In this document: positions 1 through 6,856 of the stretch, piece after piece
How positions within the stretch are numbered: the stretch's first letter is position 1
Layout of the letters: every line of letters starts with the position of its first letter
Assembly: GCA_009779525.1 (NCBI GenBank)
Contig: WREB01000058.1
Span: 1 to 7,221, forward strand
DNA from: Defluviitaleaceae bacterium
GTDB taxonomy: Bacteria > Bacillota_A > Clostridia > Lachnospirales > WQUN01
Direction: 5' to 3'
Length of the DNA: 7,221 nucleotides
Translations under genes and position numbers: made by a program
Notes under the pieces: model-generated
Seen by the model: only the letters and a program-made list of their open reading frames with translations
Database searches by the model: none
Told to the model about the DNA's origin: nothing

Positions 1-1
1 A

Positions 2-1000
2 GGCGGCGGCCCCGACACGGTCCTGTACAAGCCCGCGTGCGTCTCGTCGTCTTTAACCATGTCGACCGGCTACGGCCACTACGACGTCCCGGTCGAGGAC
101 CCTGGAATCTTTTGCGTCGGCGACGGCCTTTTGATAATGAACCAGGGCCAGTACGGGTTCCATACCACCGTTGCGACAATCACCGATATTATCGGCGAAA
201 ACCTGGTGATCGACAGGATGCTCAACAACGACTACTCCCATTACCACAAGGCGCGCGCGACGACCGTCTACCCGCTCGTGAGCGGGGTCGGGATAAAAGA
301 CGCCGGCGTAGGATCGATGAGGCTTGAGGGCAACGCGAAGGAAAACATATTGATGGACGGCTGCAGGGGCGCCGGCATATATTTCATCTGCGCGCGCGAC
401 GTGACGGTTTGCGACATGGAGGTCCGCGACTACAACGGCGAGGGCATCGGGTGGCAGCAGTGCGTGAACGTCGTAGTCGATCGCTGCGTCTGCGACGGGA
501 TCACCGGGGCGGGGTACCACCTCGGCAGCGGAACGGTCGGAATGGTAGTGAGGGATTCCGTCGGAAAAAACTGCAGGGACGGCCTGTTCTTTTGCTTCAG
601 GGCGACGCGCGCGCTGCTCGACAACTTTACCGCGTCAAACAACAAAGAGCACGGGATCAACATCGGTTACAGGGACACCGACATCGAAATAAGAAACGGC
701 TCGATCGAAAACAACGGGACGAGCGGAATAGTATTTCGCAAAAACGACATGAAGCTGACCGGCAACAGGACGCTAATACGCGGAAACAAGTTCGCCGGAA
801 ACCCGGTCGGCGTCCTGCTTGAATCGGACACGGACGACGTGTATCTCGTCGATAACGAAGGGCTTTGCGAAGGCTGCGTGAAAGCCGCGGATGAAAAGTA
901 CCTTAAGGCGGTTTCATTTAAGCCGCCAATAAACGGGCTGACGTTCCATGAAAGGCATTTGCAAAACGAGGAGCTTTACCATTTGGGCCTGCGGGAATAA
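2..1000 (+). CDS. Right-handed parallel beta-helix protein (5'-truncated by the window)
   Basis: The frame is open from base 2 to the TAA at 998-1000. The ATG at 59 has no Shine-Dalgarno site before it and the 19 codons upstream remain open, so it is most likely an internal Met and the real start lies left of the window. Counting that Met as residue 1, residues about 86-260 form successive coils of roughly 22-24 residues, rich in Asn, Gly, Asp and Val. Examples are GAGIYFICARDVTVCDMEV, GITGAGYHLG and EHGINIGYRDTDIEI. This is the PbH1 pattern of the pectin-lyase-like fold, found in polysaccharide lyases, glycoside hydrolases, epimerases and phage tailspikes. I see no recognisable catalytic signature, so substrate and activity are unknown. 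The protein is Cys-rich (12 Cys in the visible part, including RCVCD and LCEGC), which suggests a reducing location or stacked or metal-binding Cys. Any signal peptide would be outside the window. It converges on the Ca2+-ATPase gene. Confidence 0.85.
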   Translation, partial: GGGPDTVLYKPACVSSSLTMSTGYGHYDVPVEDPGIFCVGDGLLIMNQGQYGFHTTVATITDIIGENLVIDRMLNNDYSHYHKARATTVYPLVSGVGIKDAGVGSMRLEGNAKENILMDGCRGAGIYFICARDVTVCDMEVRDYNGEGIGWQQCVNVVVDRCVCDGITGAGYHLGSGTVGMVVRDSVGKNCRDGLFFCFRATRALLDNFTASNNKEHGINIGYRDTDIEIRNGSIENNGTSGIVFRKNDMKLTGNRTLIRGNKFAGNPVGVLLESDTDDVYLVDNEGLCEGCVKAADEKYLKAVSFKPPINGLTFHERHLQNEELYHLGLRE

Positions 1001-1012
1001 ATTAAACGAATG
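1001..1012. other. 12-base convergent junction without a visible terminator
   Basis: The beta-helix gene (rightward) and the Ca2+-ATPase gene (leftward) end facing each other with 12 AT-rich bases between. I see no GC-rich hairpin followed by a T-run for either direction here, so the transcripts may overlap at their 3' ends or terminate inside the opposing gene. Confidence 0.6.
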
Positions 1013-3658
1013 TCACCGGCCTTGACTCGCCCGTTGTAAAAGCGGCCTTGCACTAAGCCTCGCGCCAATTGATTTCGAGACCTCGACCATCGGGATGATC
1101 GAAAGCGCGAGCGCGGTCGAGACGGCGAGCTCAATCGGCGAAAGCGGCTTAAGCGAAAAGGCGTCGGCTAAAACGGGCACGTAGATCACCGAAAAAGTCA
1201 GCATAAGCGAAAACGCGAGCGAGGCCCAAAGCGCCTTGTTTCGCGTTTTTAATTTGAAGACGCTGACGTCAAGCGAGCGGAGCGTAAACGCCTGGAAGAT
1301 CTCGCACATCGAGAGCGCGAAGAACGCCGAGGTCATTGCTTTTTCGGGGCCGCCCGCGGCGTTTTCGATGAAGTAGGCGGCGAGCGTTATCATCGCGATG
1401 AACGTCCCCTGGATCAATATGTTTACGCCGACACCGTTCGAGAAGACGCTTTCTTTAGGCGGCCTTGGGTTTCGCTCCATCAGGCCCGAATACGAATTTT
1501 CGATGCCGAGCGCGACGGCGGGGAAAGTGTCGGTCACCAAATTAATGAAAAGCAGATGCACCGGCTTGAACAGCGTGAAGCCGATAAGCGTCGCCGCGAA
1601 GACGGAGATCACTTCGCTCAGGTTCGTCGAAAGCAGGAACTGGACCGTCTTCCGAATGTTGTCGTAGATCCGGCGGCCTTCCGTAACCGCCGAAACGATC
1701 GTCGCGAAATTATCGTCGGCAAGCACCATGTCCGCGACGTTTTTCGTCACGTCCGTCCCGGTCGCGCCCATCCCGATCCCGATGTCGGCGGCTTTTATCG
1801 CGGGCGCGTCGTTCGTGCCGTCGCCGGTCATCGCCGCGACGAATCCTTTTCTTTGCCACGCCTCGACGATCCTCACCTTGTGCTCCGGCTGCACCCTCGC
1901 GTACACGAACGTTTCGCCGACGATTTTTTCGAACTCCGCGTCTGAGTACGAATCGAGCTCGGAGCCATTGATAACTTTGCCTCCTTCGGGAAGCAAACCG
2001 ATTTCGCCCGCGATCGCCGCGGCGGTCGCGGCGTGGTCGCCCGTTATCATGACGACTTTGATTCCGGCGGCCTTGCATGAGCCGAGCGCCGCGGCCACCT
2101 CGGGCCGGATCGGGTCGGAAATCGCGGCAAGCCCGATGAATGTCAGCCCGCTTTCGTCGGGAGCGCCCCCGCATTCTTTGTGCGCGCAGGCGAGCACGCG
2201 CAGCGATCTGCCCGCATATCGGGCGTTGACATCGGAAATCTTTACCTTTTCGGATTCGGTCAAGCTTTTTATAACGCCGCCGTCCAAGTAAAAGTCGCAC
2301 CGTTTCAGCACCTCGTCCGGCGCGCCCTTGGTGTACTGCGCGAAACGATCGCCGGCCGCGCCGCCGCTTTGCTTTGCCCGGTGCACCGTCGTCATCAGCT
2401 TGCGGACGCGCTCGAACGGGATTTCGCCTACGCGCGGGAAATCTGACTCAAGCGCGTTCTTGTCGAACCCAAGACTTTGGGCGAACGCGACAAGCGCGGT
2501 TTCCGTAGGCGACCCGTTAACCGAGCCGTCGGGGCCTGGCCTCGAATCGTTGCAAAGCGCCATCGCTTTGGCCAGCGCGTCCGCGTCGCCGTAAAACTCG
2601 ACGACCGTCATCTTGTTTAGCGTAAGCGTCCCGGTCTTGTCGGTGCATATAACCTCGGCGCAGCCGAGCGTCTCGACGGAAGTAAGCCTGCGCACGATGG
2701 CGTTTCGCTTCGCCATTTTGGTTACGCCGATTGAAAGCACCACGGTCACGACCGCGGCGAGTCCCTCCGGTATCGCGGCGACGGCAAGCGATACGGCGAG
2801 CATGAAGCTTGAAATGAAAACGCCGGCGTTAATGTAGCCTGCGCCGGCGATTCTTATTATGAATATGACGGCGCAGATGCCAAGCACCGCCGCGCTGAGG
2901 ACTTTGCTAAGCTGCGTCAGCTTTTTTTGGAGCGGCGTTTTGCCGTCCGATGTCGTCTGTAAGAGCCCGGCGATTTTGCCGAGCTCGGTAGCCATTCCGA
3001 TGGCGACGACCAGGCCGGTCCCCCGGCCGTAGGAGACGCCGGTCCCCATGTACGCCATGTTCGAACGGTCCCCGAGAGAAACGGCTTCGCCGTCTGATTG
3101 AAGCGCTTCCGTTTGCTTCCTGACTTCGCATGATTCGCCTGTCAAAGAGGATTCGTCTACGCGCAGGCTCGCCGTCTTTAAAAGCCTCAGGTCCGCGGGG
3201 ACCGCGTCGCCCGATTCGATTAAGACGACGTCGCCTGCGACCAGCTCCGAAGCGTTAAGCTCGGCGAAAGTCCCGCCGCGCAGTGCCTTTGCCGTCGCGG
3301 CGTTCATCGCGCTTAGCGCCTCTATCGCCCGCTCGGCCTTGCTCTCCTGCAGGACCCCGAGCGCGCAGTTGAGCGCTACGACTAAAAAAATTATTCCCGA
3401 ATCGACGAAACCGTGCGCGTCGCCGCCTCCGGTAAGCGCGATCGCGGCCGAAACGACGGCGGCGCCTAGCAGCACGAGCAGCATCGGGTTGGCAAGCTGG
3501 CCCATGAAACGCATGAAAAGTCCCTTGGGCTTAGGCTTACCAAGTTCGTTCGGGCCGTTATCCGCCAGTCGCCCCGCGGCTTCGCCAGCCTCGAGCCCTT
3601 GTATTGACGAATTTAATTCCGCCAGCGCGCATTCAATGCTTTTTAAATGATAGTCCAA
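1013..3658 (-). CDS. P-type (P2A, SERCA-like) Ca2+-transporting ATPase
   Basis: This 881-residue membrane pump is predicted to use ATP to expel Ca2+ from the cytoplasm. Domains in order: an N-terminal cation-ATPase domain (about 4-50), M1-M2 (about 51-105), an actuator domain with TGES at 173-176, M3-M4 (about 253-312) with AIPEGL at 295-300, a P domain with DKTGTLT (phosphorylated Asp340), an N domain with SPTETALVAFA (383-393) and KGAPDEV (444-450), MITGD (537-541), TGDGTNDAP (611-619), and M5-M10 (about 673-858). The Ca2+ ligands of SERCA are matched by Glu298, Asn679, Glu682, Asn706, Thr709 and Asp710 (NLVTD, 706-710). The M8 ligand (SERCA Glu908) aligns with Ser783, as in bacterial pumps thought to carry one Ca2+ per cycle, although Glu786 lies nearby. 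The start is a TTG 24 bases after the upstream oxidoreductase stop, with GGGGG five bases before it. The next Met is residue 49, which would delete the N-terminal domain. Length is normal and no key motif is missing. Mn2+ transport cannot be excluded. Confidence 0.95.
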   Translation of the reverse strand: MDYHLKSIECALAELNSSIQGLEAGEAAGRLADNGPNELGKPKPKGLFMRFMGQLANPMLLVLLGAAVVSAAIALTGGGDAHGFVDSGIIFLVVALNCALGVLQESKAERAIEALSAMNAATAKALRGGTFAELNASELVAGDVVLIESGDAVPADLRLLKTASLRVDESSLTGESCEVRKQTEALQSDGEAVSLGDRSNMAYMGTGVSYGRGTGLVVAIGMATELGKIAGLLQTTSDGKTPLQKKLTQLSKVLSAAVLGICAVIFIIRIAGAGYINAGVFISSFMLAVSLAVAAIPEGLAAVVTVVLSIGVTKMAKRNAIVRRLTSVETLGCAEVICTDKTGTLTLNKMTVVEFYGDADALAKAMALCNDSRPGPDGSVNGSPTETALVAFAQSLGFDKNALESDFPRVGEIPFERVRKLMTTVHRAKQSGGAAGDRFAQYTKGAPDEVLKRCDFYLDGGVIKSLTESEKVKISDVNARYAGRSLRVLACAHKECGGAPDESGLTFIGLAAISDPIRPEVAAALGSCKAAGIKVVMITGDHAATAAAIAGEIGLLPEGGKVINGSELDSYSDAEFEKIVGETFVYARVQPEHKVRIVEAWQRKGFVAAMTGDGTNDAPAIKAADIGIGMGATGTDVTKNVADMVLADDNFATIVSAVTEGRRIYDNIRKTVQFLLSTNLSEVISVFAATLIGFTLFKPVHLLFINLVTDTFPAVALGIENSYSGLMERNPRPPKESVFSNGVGVNILIQGTFIAMITLAAYFIENAAGGPEKAMTSAFFALSMCEIFQAFTLRSLDVSVFKLKTRNKALWASLAFSLMLTFSVIYVPVLADAFSLKPLSPIELAVSTALALSIIPMVEVSKSIGARLSARPLLQRASQGR

Positions 3659-3668
3659 GCAATCCCCC
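3656..3668 (-). promoter_or_regulatory. GGGGG ribosome binding site and TTG start of the Ca2+-ATPase
   Basis: On the minus strand a GGGGG run (3668-3664) is followed by five bases and TTG (3658-3656). No in-frame ATG lies between the upstream stop codon and this point, and the cation-ATPase N-terminal homology begins within the first few codons, so TTG is the best start. GGGGG pairs only imperfectly with the anti-Shine-Dalgarno sequence. A weak site plus a TTG codon would keep translation modest, which suits a membrane pump; that last point is inference. Confidence 0.6.
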
Positions 3669-3682
3669 GGGCAAATAAGCCG

Positions 3683-4723
3683 CTACAGCAAGACGGTCCC
3701 GCCCGTTTTCGCCGATTCGTATATGCCGCAAAGGATCTTTTGAATCGCGACGCCGTCTTTAGCCGGCGATATGGATTCGCGCCCCTCGCGCGCGCAGTCC
3801 GCGAAATGCGACATTTCGTTGTCGAAGCAATCCCCGCCGCCGACGACCGGCGAAACGTCGGTCAGATAATCGGCGTCTTCGCCGAATATCCTAAGCGGGT
3901 ACAACACGGCGCCCGCCTTTTCGCCGTAGAGGTGCGTGTTCATCTCGGCCTCGCCGTTTATCGCCCAGCTCACGTCGAAATTAATACGCTTTCCGCCCTC
4001 GAACGATATGGTCCCCGCGGCCGAATCCTCCACGTTGTATACGAGGTCGTCCGTGTCGAACGCCTCCCAGCGGCTCACGCCCTTGGTCTTGTAGTCGCCG
4101 AAAACGCCGTACGCGCTAGCGCTAACCGATACCGGCTTCGGCCTGCCCATCAGGTACCATGTCACGTCGATTATGTGCACTCCGATGTCTATCACCGGGC
4201 CGCCGCCGGACTTCGCCTTGTCGGTGAACCAGCCGAGCGGGGTCCCGCGCCTGCGAAGTATCGTGGTGCGCGCGTAATATATATCGCCGAACCCGCCGCG
4301 TTCGCGCATTTCGTTAATATATTTCGCCTCGGGCCTAAAGCGGCTGACGAAGCCCATCATGAACACGCGTTTGTTTCTCGCCGCGGCTCTTTCCATTTCC
4401 TGCGCCTCGGCTACGGTCATGCTCATCGGCTTTTCGCAAAGGACGTGCTTGCCCGCGTCAAGCGCCGCTATCGCCGAAGCGGCGTGGCCGTTGTTCCACG
4501 TGCACACGCTGACCGCGTCAAGGGTATCGATGCTAAGCAGCGCCTCGAGGCTCCCGCAGTCTTTCATTCCGTATTTTATAGCAACATCCCTGGATCGCGC
4601 GGCGTTTATGTCGTAAACCGCCGCGAGCCTGACTCCCTTTTTCTTAAGGTACGACGGGATGTGCGCGTTTTGCGCGATGTTACCCGCGCCGACTATCCCT
4701 ATTTGCAATTCGCCGTCTTTCAT
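3683..4723 (-). CDS. Gfo/Idh/MocA-family NAD(P)-dependent oxidoreductase
   Basis: A 346-residue cytoplasmic dehydrogenase, the usual length for the family. The N-terminal Rossmann fold (about 6-125) carries the dinucleotide motif GIVGAGNIAQNAHIP (9-23), and the acidic residue ending the second strand (VYDIN, Asp38) suggests NAD preference. CEKPMS (96-101) contains the conserved EKP with Lys98. The C-terminal GFO_IDH_MocA domain has GGGPVIDIGVHIID (173-186), where Asp179 and His183 correspond to the family's catalytic pair. Members oxidise or reduce hydroxyls of sugars, inositols or amino-sugars; the substrate cannot be read from the sequence. The ATG has AAAGGGG six bases upstream. An extended -10 promoter lies just before it, and the Ca2+-ATPase follows after 24 bases, so the two are likely co-transcribed. 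The functional link between them is unclear. Confidence 0.93.
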   Translation of the reverse strand: MKDGELQIGIVGAGNIAQNAHIPSYLKKKGVRLAAVYDINAARSRDVAIKYGMKDCGSLEALLSIDTLDAVSVCTWNNGHAASAIAALDAGKHVLCEKPMSMTVAEAQEMERAAARNKRVFMMGFVSRFRPEAKYINEMRERGGFGDIYYARTTILRRRGTPLGWFTDKAKSGGGPVIDIGVHIIDVTWYLMGRPKPVSVSASAYGVFGDYKTKGVSRWEAFDTDDLVYNVEDSAAGTISFEGGKRINFDVSWAINGEAEMNTHLYGEKAGAVLYPLRIFGEDADYLTDVSPVVGGGDCFDNEMSHFADCAREGRESISPAKDGVAIQKILCGIYESAKTGGTVLL

Positions 4724-4729
4724 CTGGCG

Positions 4730-4759
4730 CCCCTTTGCATATTTTTTCCGATTATACCA
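4730..4759 (-). promoter_or_regulatory. Extended -10 promoter and RBS of the oxidoreductase gene
   Basis: The minus strand reads TGGTATAAT at 4759-4751, a perfect extended -10 (TGn plus TATAAT), which needs no strong -35. None is seen: the -35 region falls in the last codons of the upstream ATPase gene and does not resemble TTGACA. Transcription would begin near 4744, leaving a leader of about 20 bases that contains AAAGGGG (4736-4730), six bases before the ATG at 4723. This would give the oxidoreductase and Ca2+-ATPase genes transcription independent of the COG3044 ATPase gene. The call rests on the consensus match. Confidence 0.65.
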
Positions 4760-4760
4760 G

Positions 4761-6680
4761 CTAAGGCAGCTTCGCGCATTCGCCGGGCTCCCAAACGGTT
4801 TTACGCATCCTGTATACCGCGGCGAAAAGCTCCGCCTTCCTCGGCAAGTCGAGGAAACGCTCCATCGAAGGAAAGAAGCCGGTTCCGATAAAGTCGATCC
4901 CTTCCCTTTCGATTCGGGCGTACAAATCGTCCGCTTCCTTTTTTATGTCTATCCGGCCGATGGCGCCGGCTTTTTTTATCCCGCGCATCGATAGCGCGAG
5001 CTTTTCAAGCTCGCCTCCGTCGTCAACCTTTTGCGCGAGGTAGCGCAGCATGAACGCGAGCGCGTAAATCTGCGCCCCGGTCGCGAGGTCGTGCAGGCCG
5101 CGCACGTCGACGCGCTCGTCGCCGAATATGACGAATCCCGTATCGCTCACGCAAAGCTTTTCCGTCCCGCTTCCGTCGGGGTAGGAGGTGAAGCCTTCGC
5201 CGGTCATCCGCCGCGAGACGCGAAAACTGGCGCAAGGCTCGCCCCCGTTAGCTTTCCGATTGATAGATTTCATAAGCGCCTTCGCGTTGTCTGTCGCGTC
5301 GAAAATCTTAAATTCGTCCATCATATAGATCTTGTCGGCAACCCCGATGTATTCGCCGCTCCCTCCGATAACTAGCACCGTCGAGACGCCCGCGCAGGCG
5401 AGTTCGCGCACGCGGCTGGTGAACGGCACGATCGGTTCCTTTTCGATCAACTCCGTCATCAGCCGGTCGCGTATCATAAAATTTGTGGCGCTTCTGTCCT
5501 CGTCGATCAAAAGAAGCCTTGCGCCGGAATCGACCGCCTCCATTATGTTCGCCGCCTGCGAGGTCGAACCCGAGGCGCCGTCCGATGAAAAATCGCCCGG
5601 GTCCGAACCCGGCAGCCATTTTATGAACGGCGAAATGTTCAAATGCGAAACGGCGCGCCCGTCCTCCGCGGTTATCGTCGCGGCGCTCGCGTCGGTCAGG
5701 CAAAGCTCGCGCCCGTCGCCTTCGGCGTGGTCATAGATGCCCGCGGCGACCGCGTCAAGCAAAGTCGATTTGCCCGAATAGCCGCCTCCGGTAATGACCG
5801 TAACGCCCCGCTTAAGCCCCATTCCGGCGACGCCCGCGATCTCGATCAAGTCTTCCCGCGGGCTTTCGAACGGGACCGAGCCTTCGAGCGGCAATCCGGT
5901 CGATACGTTTCGCGCAAGCAGGCTTCCGTTCGCGATGAACGCGCAGTAGCAGCTTCCGTGTAAGTATTCGCGTATAGCGCCCTGCTTTTTTTCAAGCCGC
6001 AGCGCCGCCCCGTTCCCGGCCGAATCGAACCCGTCCGCGAACGATTCGCACGAATCCGGCAAATGGCGAAGGAGCAGCTCCTTCGTCCGCTCTATCTTGC
6101 CGTGCGGCAGCTGGATTTCGATCCGCACGTTAAGGCACATGCGGTCGGGAAGCGGATCGTCGTATTCGCATACGTAGACCGTGTTTCCGCTTCCGTTGCG
6201 GTAATCCTTCGCGGGGCGCGCTGCAAAGTAAGCGGCGTTTCTAACAAGCACCTCGCCGCCCGGCGAATGCAAATAAAATTTTCCGGTCGTCGAGTCCGGA
6301 AGCCGCTTGTTTTCGTACAGGGCGTTGACCGCGTCGAAATACGGCTTGATCCGCCGAAGGCAGTAATCCGCCGCGGCTTTCGTAAACTCGCCGATTCCAA
6401 GCATTTCCGCGGGAATCGACGCGATTATCGTCGGGCGGTCCAGCGCGCGCTTGTTCGTCCGCTCGAGAGCGTACGATATGCCGTTTTGCCAAAAGACGCT
6501 GTCGCGGCGCGTCTGCGGAAATTCGCGGTCGAGCTCCCCGTTCGGCTTTAAATATACGACCGAACATTCGCCGTCGTAAATCTCCTTTTGCACCAATTTT
6601 CCGTTTTCGAACGTCTTGTAGCGGTACGTAGTGTTGTGGCTGTCCTTGATCATTCCAAGGTAATGTCGAAGCCTCTTCAT
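4761..6680 (-). CDS. ABC-class P-loop ATPase, COG3044/PF09818 family (divergent N-terminus)
   Basis: This 639-residue protein belongs to the poorly characterised 'predicted ATPase of the ABC class' family, which also includes trypanosomal MRB1590. It has no transmembrane segment and is not a transporter; a nucleic-acid-linked role is suggested only by MRB1590. Landmarks: SPGGEVLVRN (139-148), the LPHGK element (191-195), FIANGSLLAR (248-257), VPFESP (269-274), Walker A GGGYSGKST (298-306, Lys304), AEDGRAV and NISPFI (338-353), signature ASGSTSQAANIMEA (369-382), Walker B ARLLLIDED (387-395) followed by RSATNFMIRD, and VLVIGGSGEYI (435-445). A C-terminal helical part includes RYLAQKV (546-552). 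It is longer than the roughly 560-570 residues I recall for the family. Residues about 20-81 look like an insertion or replacement in the N-terminal domain, whose usual DGxGYxAYK and IDHxQxDPxAPPS elements are not recognisable. The ATG is preceded by GGGGGA (6690-6685), and before that by a terminator, so expression may be attenuated. Confidence 0.9.
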   Translation of the reverse strand: MKRLRHYLGMIKDSHNTTYRYKTFENGKLVQKEIYDGECSVVYLKPNGELDREFPQTRRDSVFWQNGISYALERTNKRALDRPTIIASIPAEMLGIGEFTKAAADYCLRRIKPYFDAVNALYENKRLPDSTTGKFYLHSPGGEVLVRNAAYFAARPAKDYRNGSGNTVYVCEYDDPLPDRMCLNVRIEIQLPHGKIERTKELLLRHLPDSCESFADGFDSAGNGAALRLEKKQGAIREYLHGSCYCAFIANGSLLARNVSTGLPLEGSVPFESPREDLIEIAGVAGMGLKRGVTVITGGGYSGKSTLLDAVAAGIYDHAEGDGRELCLTDASAATITAEDGRAVSHLNISPFIKWLPGSDPGDFSSDGASGSTSQAANIMEAVDSGARLLLIDEDRSATNFMIRDRLMTELIEKEPIVPFTSRVRELACAGVSTVLVIGGSGEYIGVADKIYMMDEFKIFDATDNAKALMKSINRKANGGEPCASFRVSRRMTGEGFTSYPDGSGTEKLCVSDTGFVIFGDERVDVRGLHDLATGAQIYALAFMLRYLAQKVDDGGELEKLALSMRGIKKAGAIGRIDIKKEADDLYARIEREGIDFIGTGFFPSMERFLDLPRKAELFAAVYRMRKTVWEPGECAKLP

Positions 6681-6706
6681 TTTTTCCCCCGTTTTTTTGC
6701 GCCGCC

Positions 6707-6737
6707 AATAAAAAACGCCGCTAAAAAATCAGCGGCG
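6707..6737 (-). terminator. Intrinsic terminator, leftward
   Basis: On the minus strand CGCCGCT (6737-6731) pairs perfectly with AGCGGCG (6722-6716), a 7-bp GC-rich stem closed by an 8-base loop, followed at once by TTTTTTATT (6715-6707). On the plus strand no T-run follows the stem, so it acts leftward only. It lies downstream of the 20-codon ORF and upstream of the COG3044 ATPase start, so it either ends the small gene or attenuates the ATPase gene. Confidence 0.85.
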
Positions 6738-6767
6738 CACCGTTTACGGACAAGGCGAAACGTAAGC

Positions 6768-6830
6768 TCAGGGCTCGATTTTGGCGCGCGCGATGATTTT
6801 TTTCGTTGGTGCGTCCGCGGTTTTTTTCAT
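6768..6830 (-). CDS. 20-residue leader peptide or small basic protein
   Basis: This short frame runs ATG to TGA and encodes MKKTADAP, TKKII and ARAKIEP joined in that order. It has a good Shine-Dalgarno site: GAGG (6841-6838) with seven bases to the ATG. The peptide is Lys-rich (5 Lys, 1 Arg), with no membrane segment and no run of one amino acid as in classical biosynthetic leader peptides. Two A7 tracts occur, at 6827-6821 just after the ATG and at 6803-6797, where slippage could occur. A terminator begins about 30 bases after the stop. It may be a regulatory upstream ORF of the ATPase gene, a stand-alone microprotein gene, or fortuitous. I recognise no family. Confidence 0.4.
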   Translation of the reverse strand: MKKTADAPTKKIIARAKIEP

Positions 6831-6852
6831 GGCGCCGCCTCTTTCATATAAT
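6824..6852 (+). promoter_or_regulatory. Possible rightward promoter (TTTTCA-17-TATAAT)
   Basis: A perfect TATAAT (6847-6852) lies 17 bases after TTTTCA (6824-6829), which matches four of six -35 positions. Transcription would start near 6859, inside the palindrome at 6857-6871, and run toward the small membrane peptide with a leader of roughly 155 bases. The -35 overlaps the start of the leftward 20-codon ORF, so the two directions would interfere. This is weaker evidence than for the promoter at 6946-6974. Confidence 0.35.
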
Positions 6853-6856
6853 CATT

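Larger units (their letters stand above)
6681..6845 (-). promoter_or_regulatory. Candidate attenuator leader of the COG3044 ATPase gene
   Basis: Reading leftward, this stretch holds a Shine-Dalgarno site (GAGG, 6841-6838), a 20-codon ORF (6830-6768), a spacer of about 30 bases, an intrinsic terminator (6737-6707), and then the ATPase ribosome binding site. No space is left for a promoter between the terminator and the ATPase start. The terminator's 5' arm GCGCCGC (6738-6732) is exactly complementary to GCGGCGC in the ORF's translation-initiation region (6838-6832). It is also complementary to the same heptamer just after the terminator (6705-6699). Mutually exclusive pairing could therefore switch between termination and read-through. 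The arrangement is seen in the sequence; the switching is inference, and short GC-rich complementarity can arise by chance in this genome. I found no convincing leftward promoter upstream. A TGATTATAT element (6854-6846) is too close, as its start point would fall within the SD. Confidence 0.45.

Noticed and set aside
59..61. ATG at 59 as the true start of the beta-helix gene
   Set aside because: No Shine-Dalgarno site precedes it and the frame is open to the window edge, so the gene more likely begins further left.
1710..2300. Leftward 196-codon frame and several rightward frames inside the Ca2+-ATPase gene
   Set aside because: They overlap DKTGTLT-to-TGDGTNDAP coding sequence in other frames and give low-complexity Arg-rich proteins with no ribosome binding site.
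3647..4891. Long rightward open frame (414 codons) across the oxidoreductase gene
   Set aside because: It is the antisense shadow of the Gfo/Idh/MocA gene, caused by GC-rich codon bias. It is Arg/Ala-rich with no recognisable domain, while the opposite strand has complete family motifs.
6063..6551. Rightward 162-codon frame and others opposite the COG3044 ATPase gene
   Set aside because: Shadow frames; the ATPase on the minus strand carries Walker A, signature and Walker B motifs.
6846..6854. TGATTATAT as a leftward extended -10 promoter for the 20-codon ORF
   Set aside because: Its start point would fall at about 6840, inside the ORF's Shine-Dalgarno site, leaving no usable leader, and no -35 is visible.
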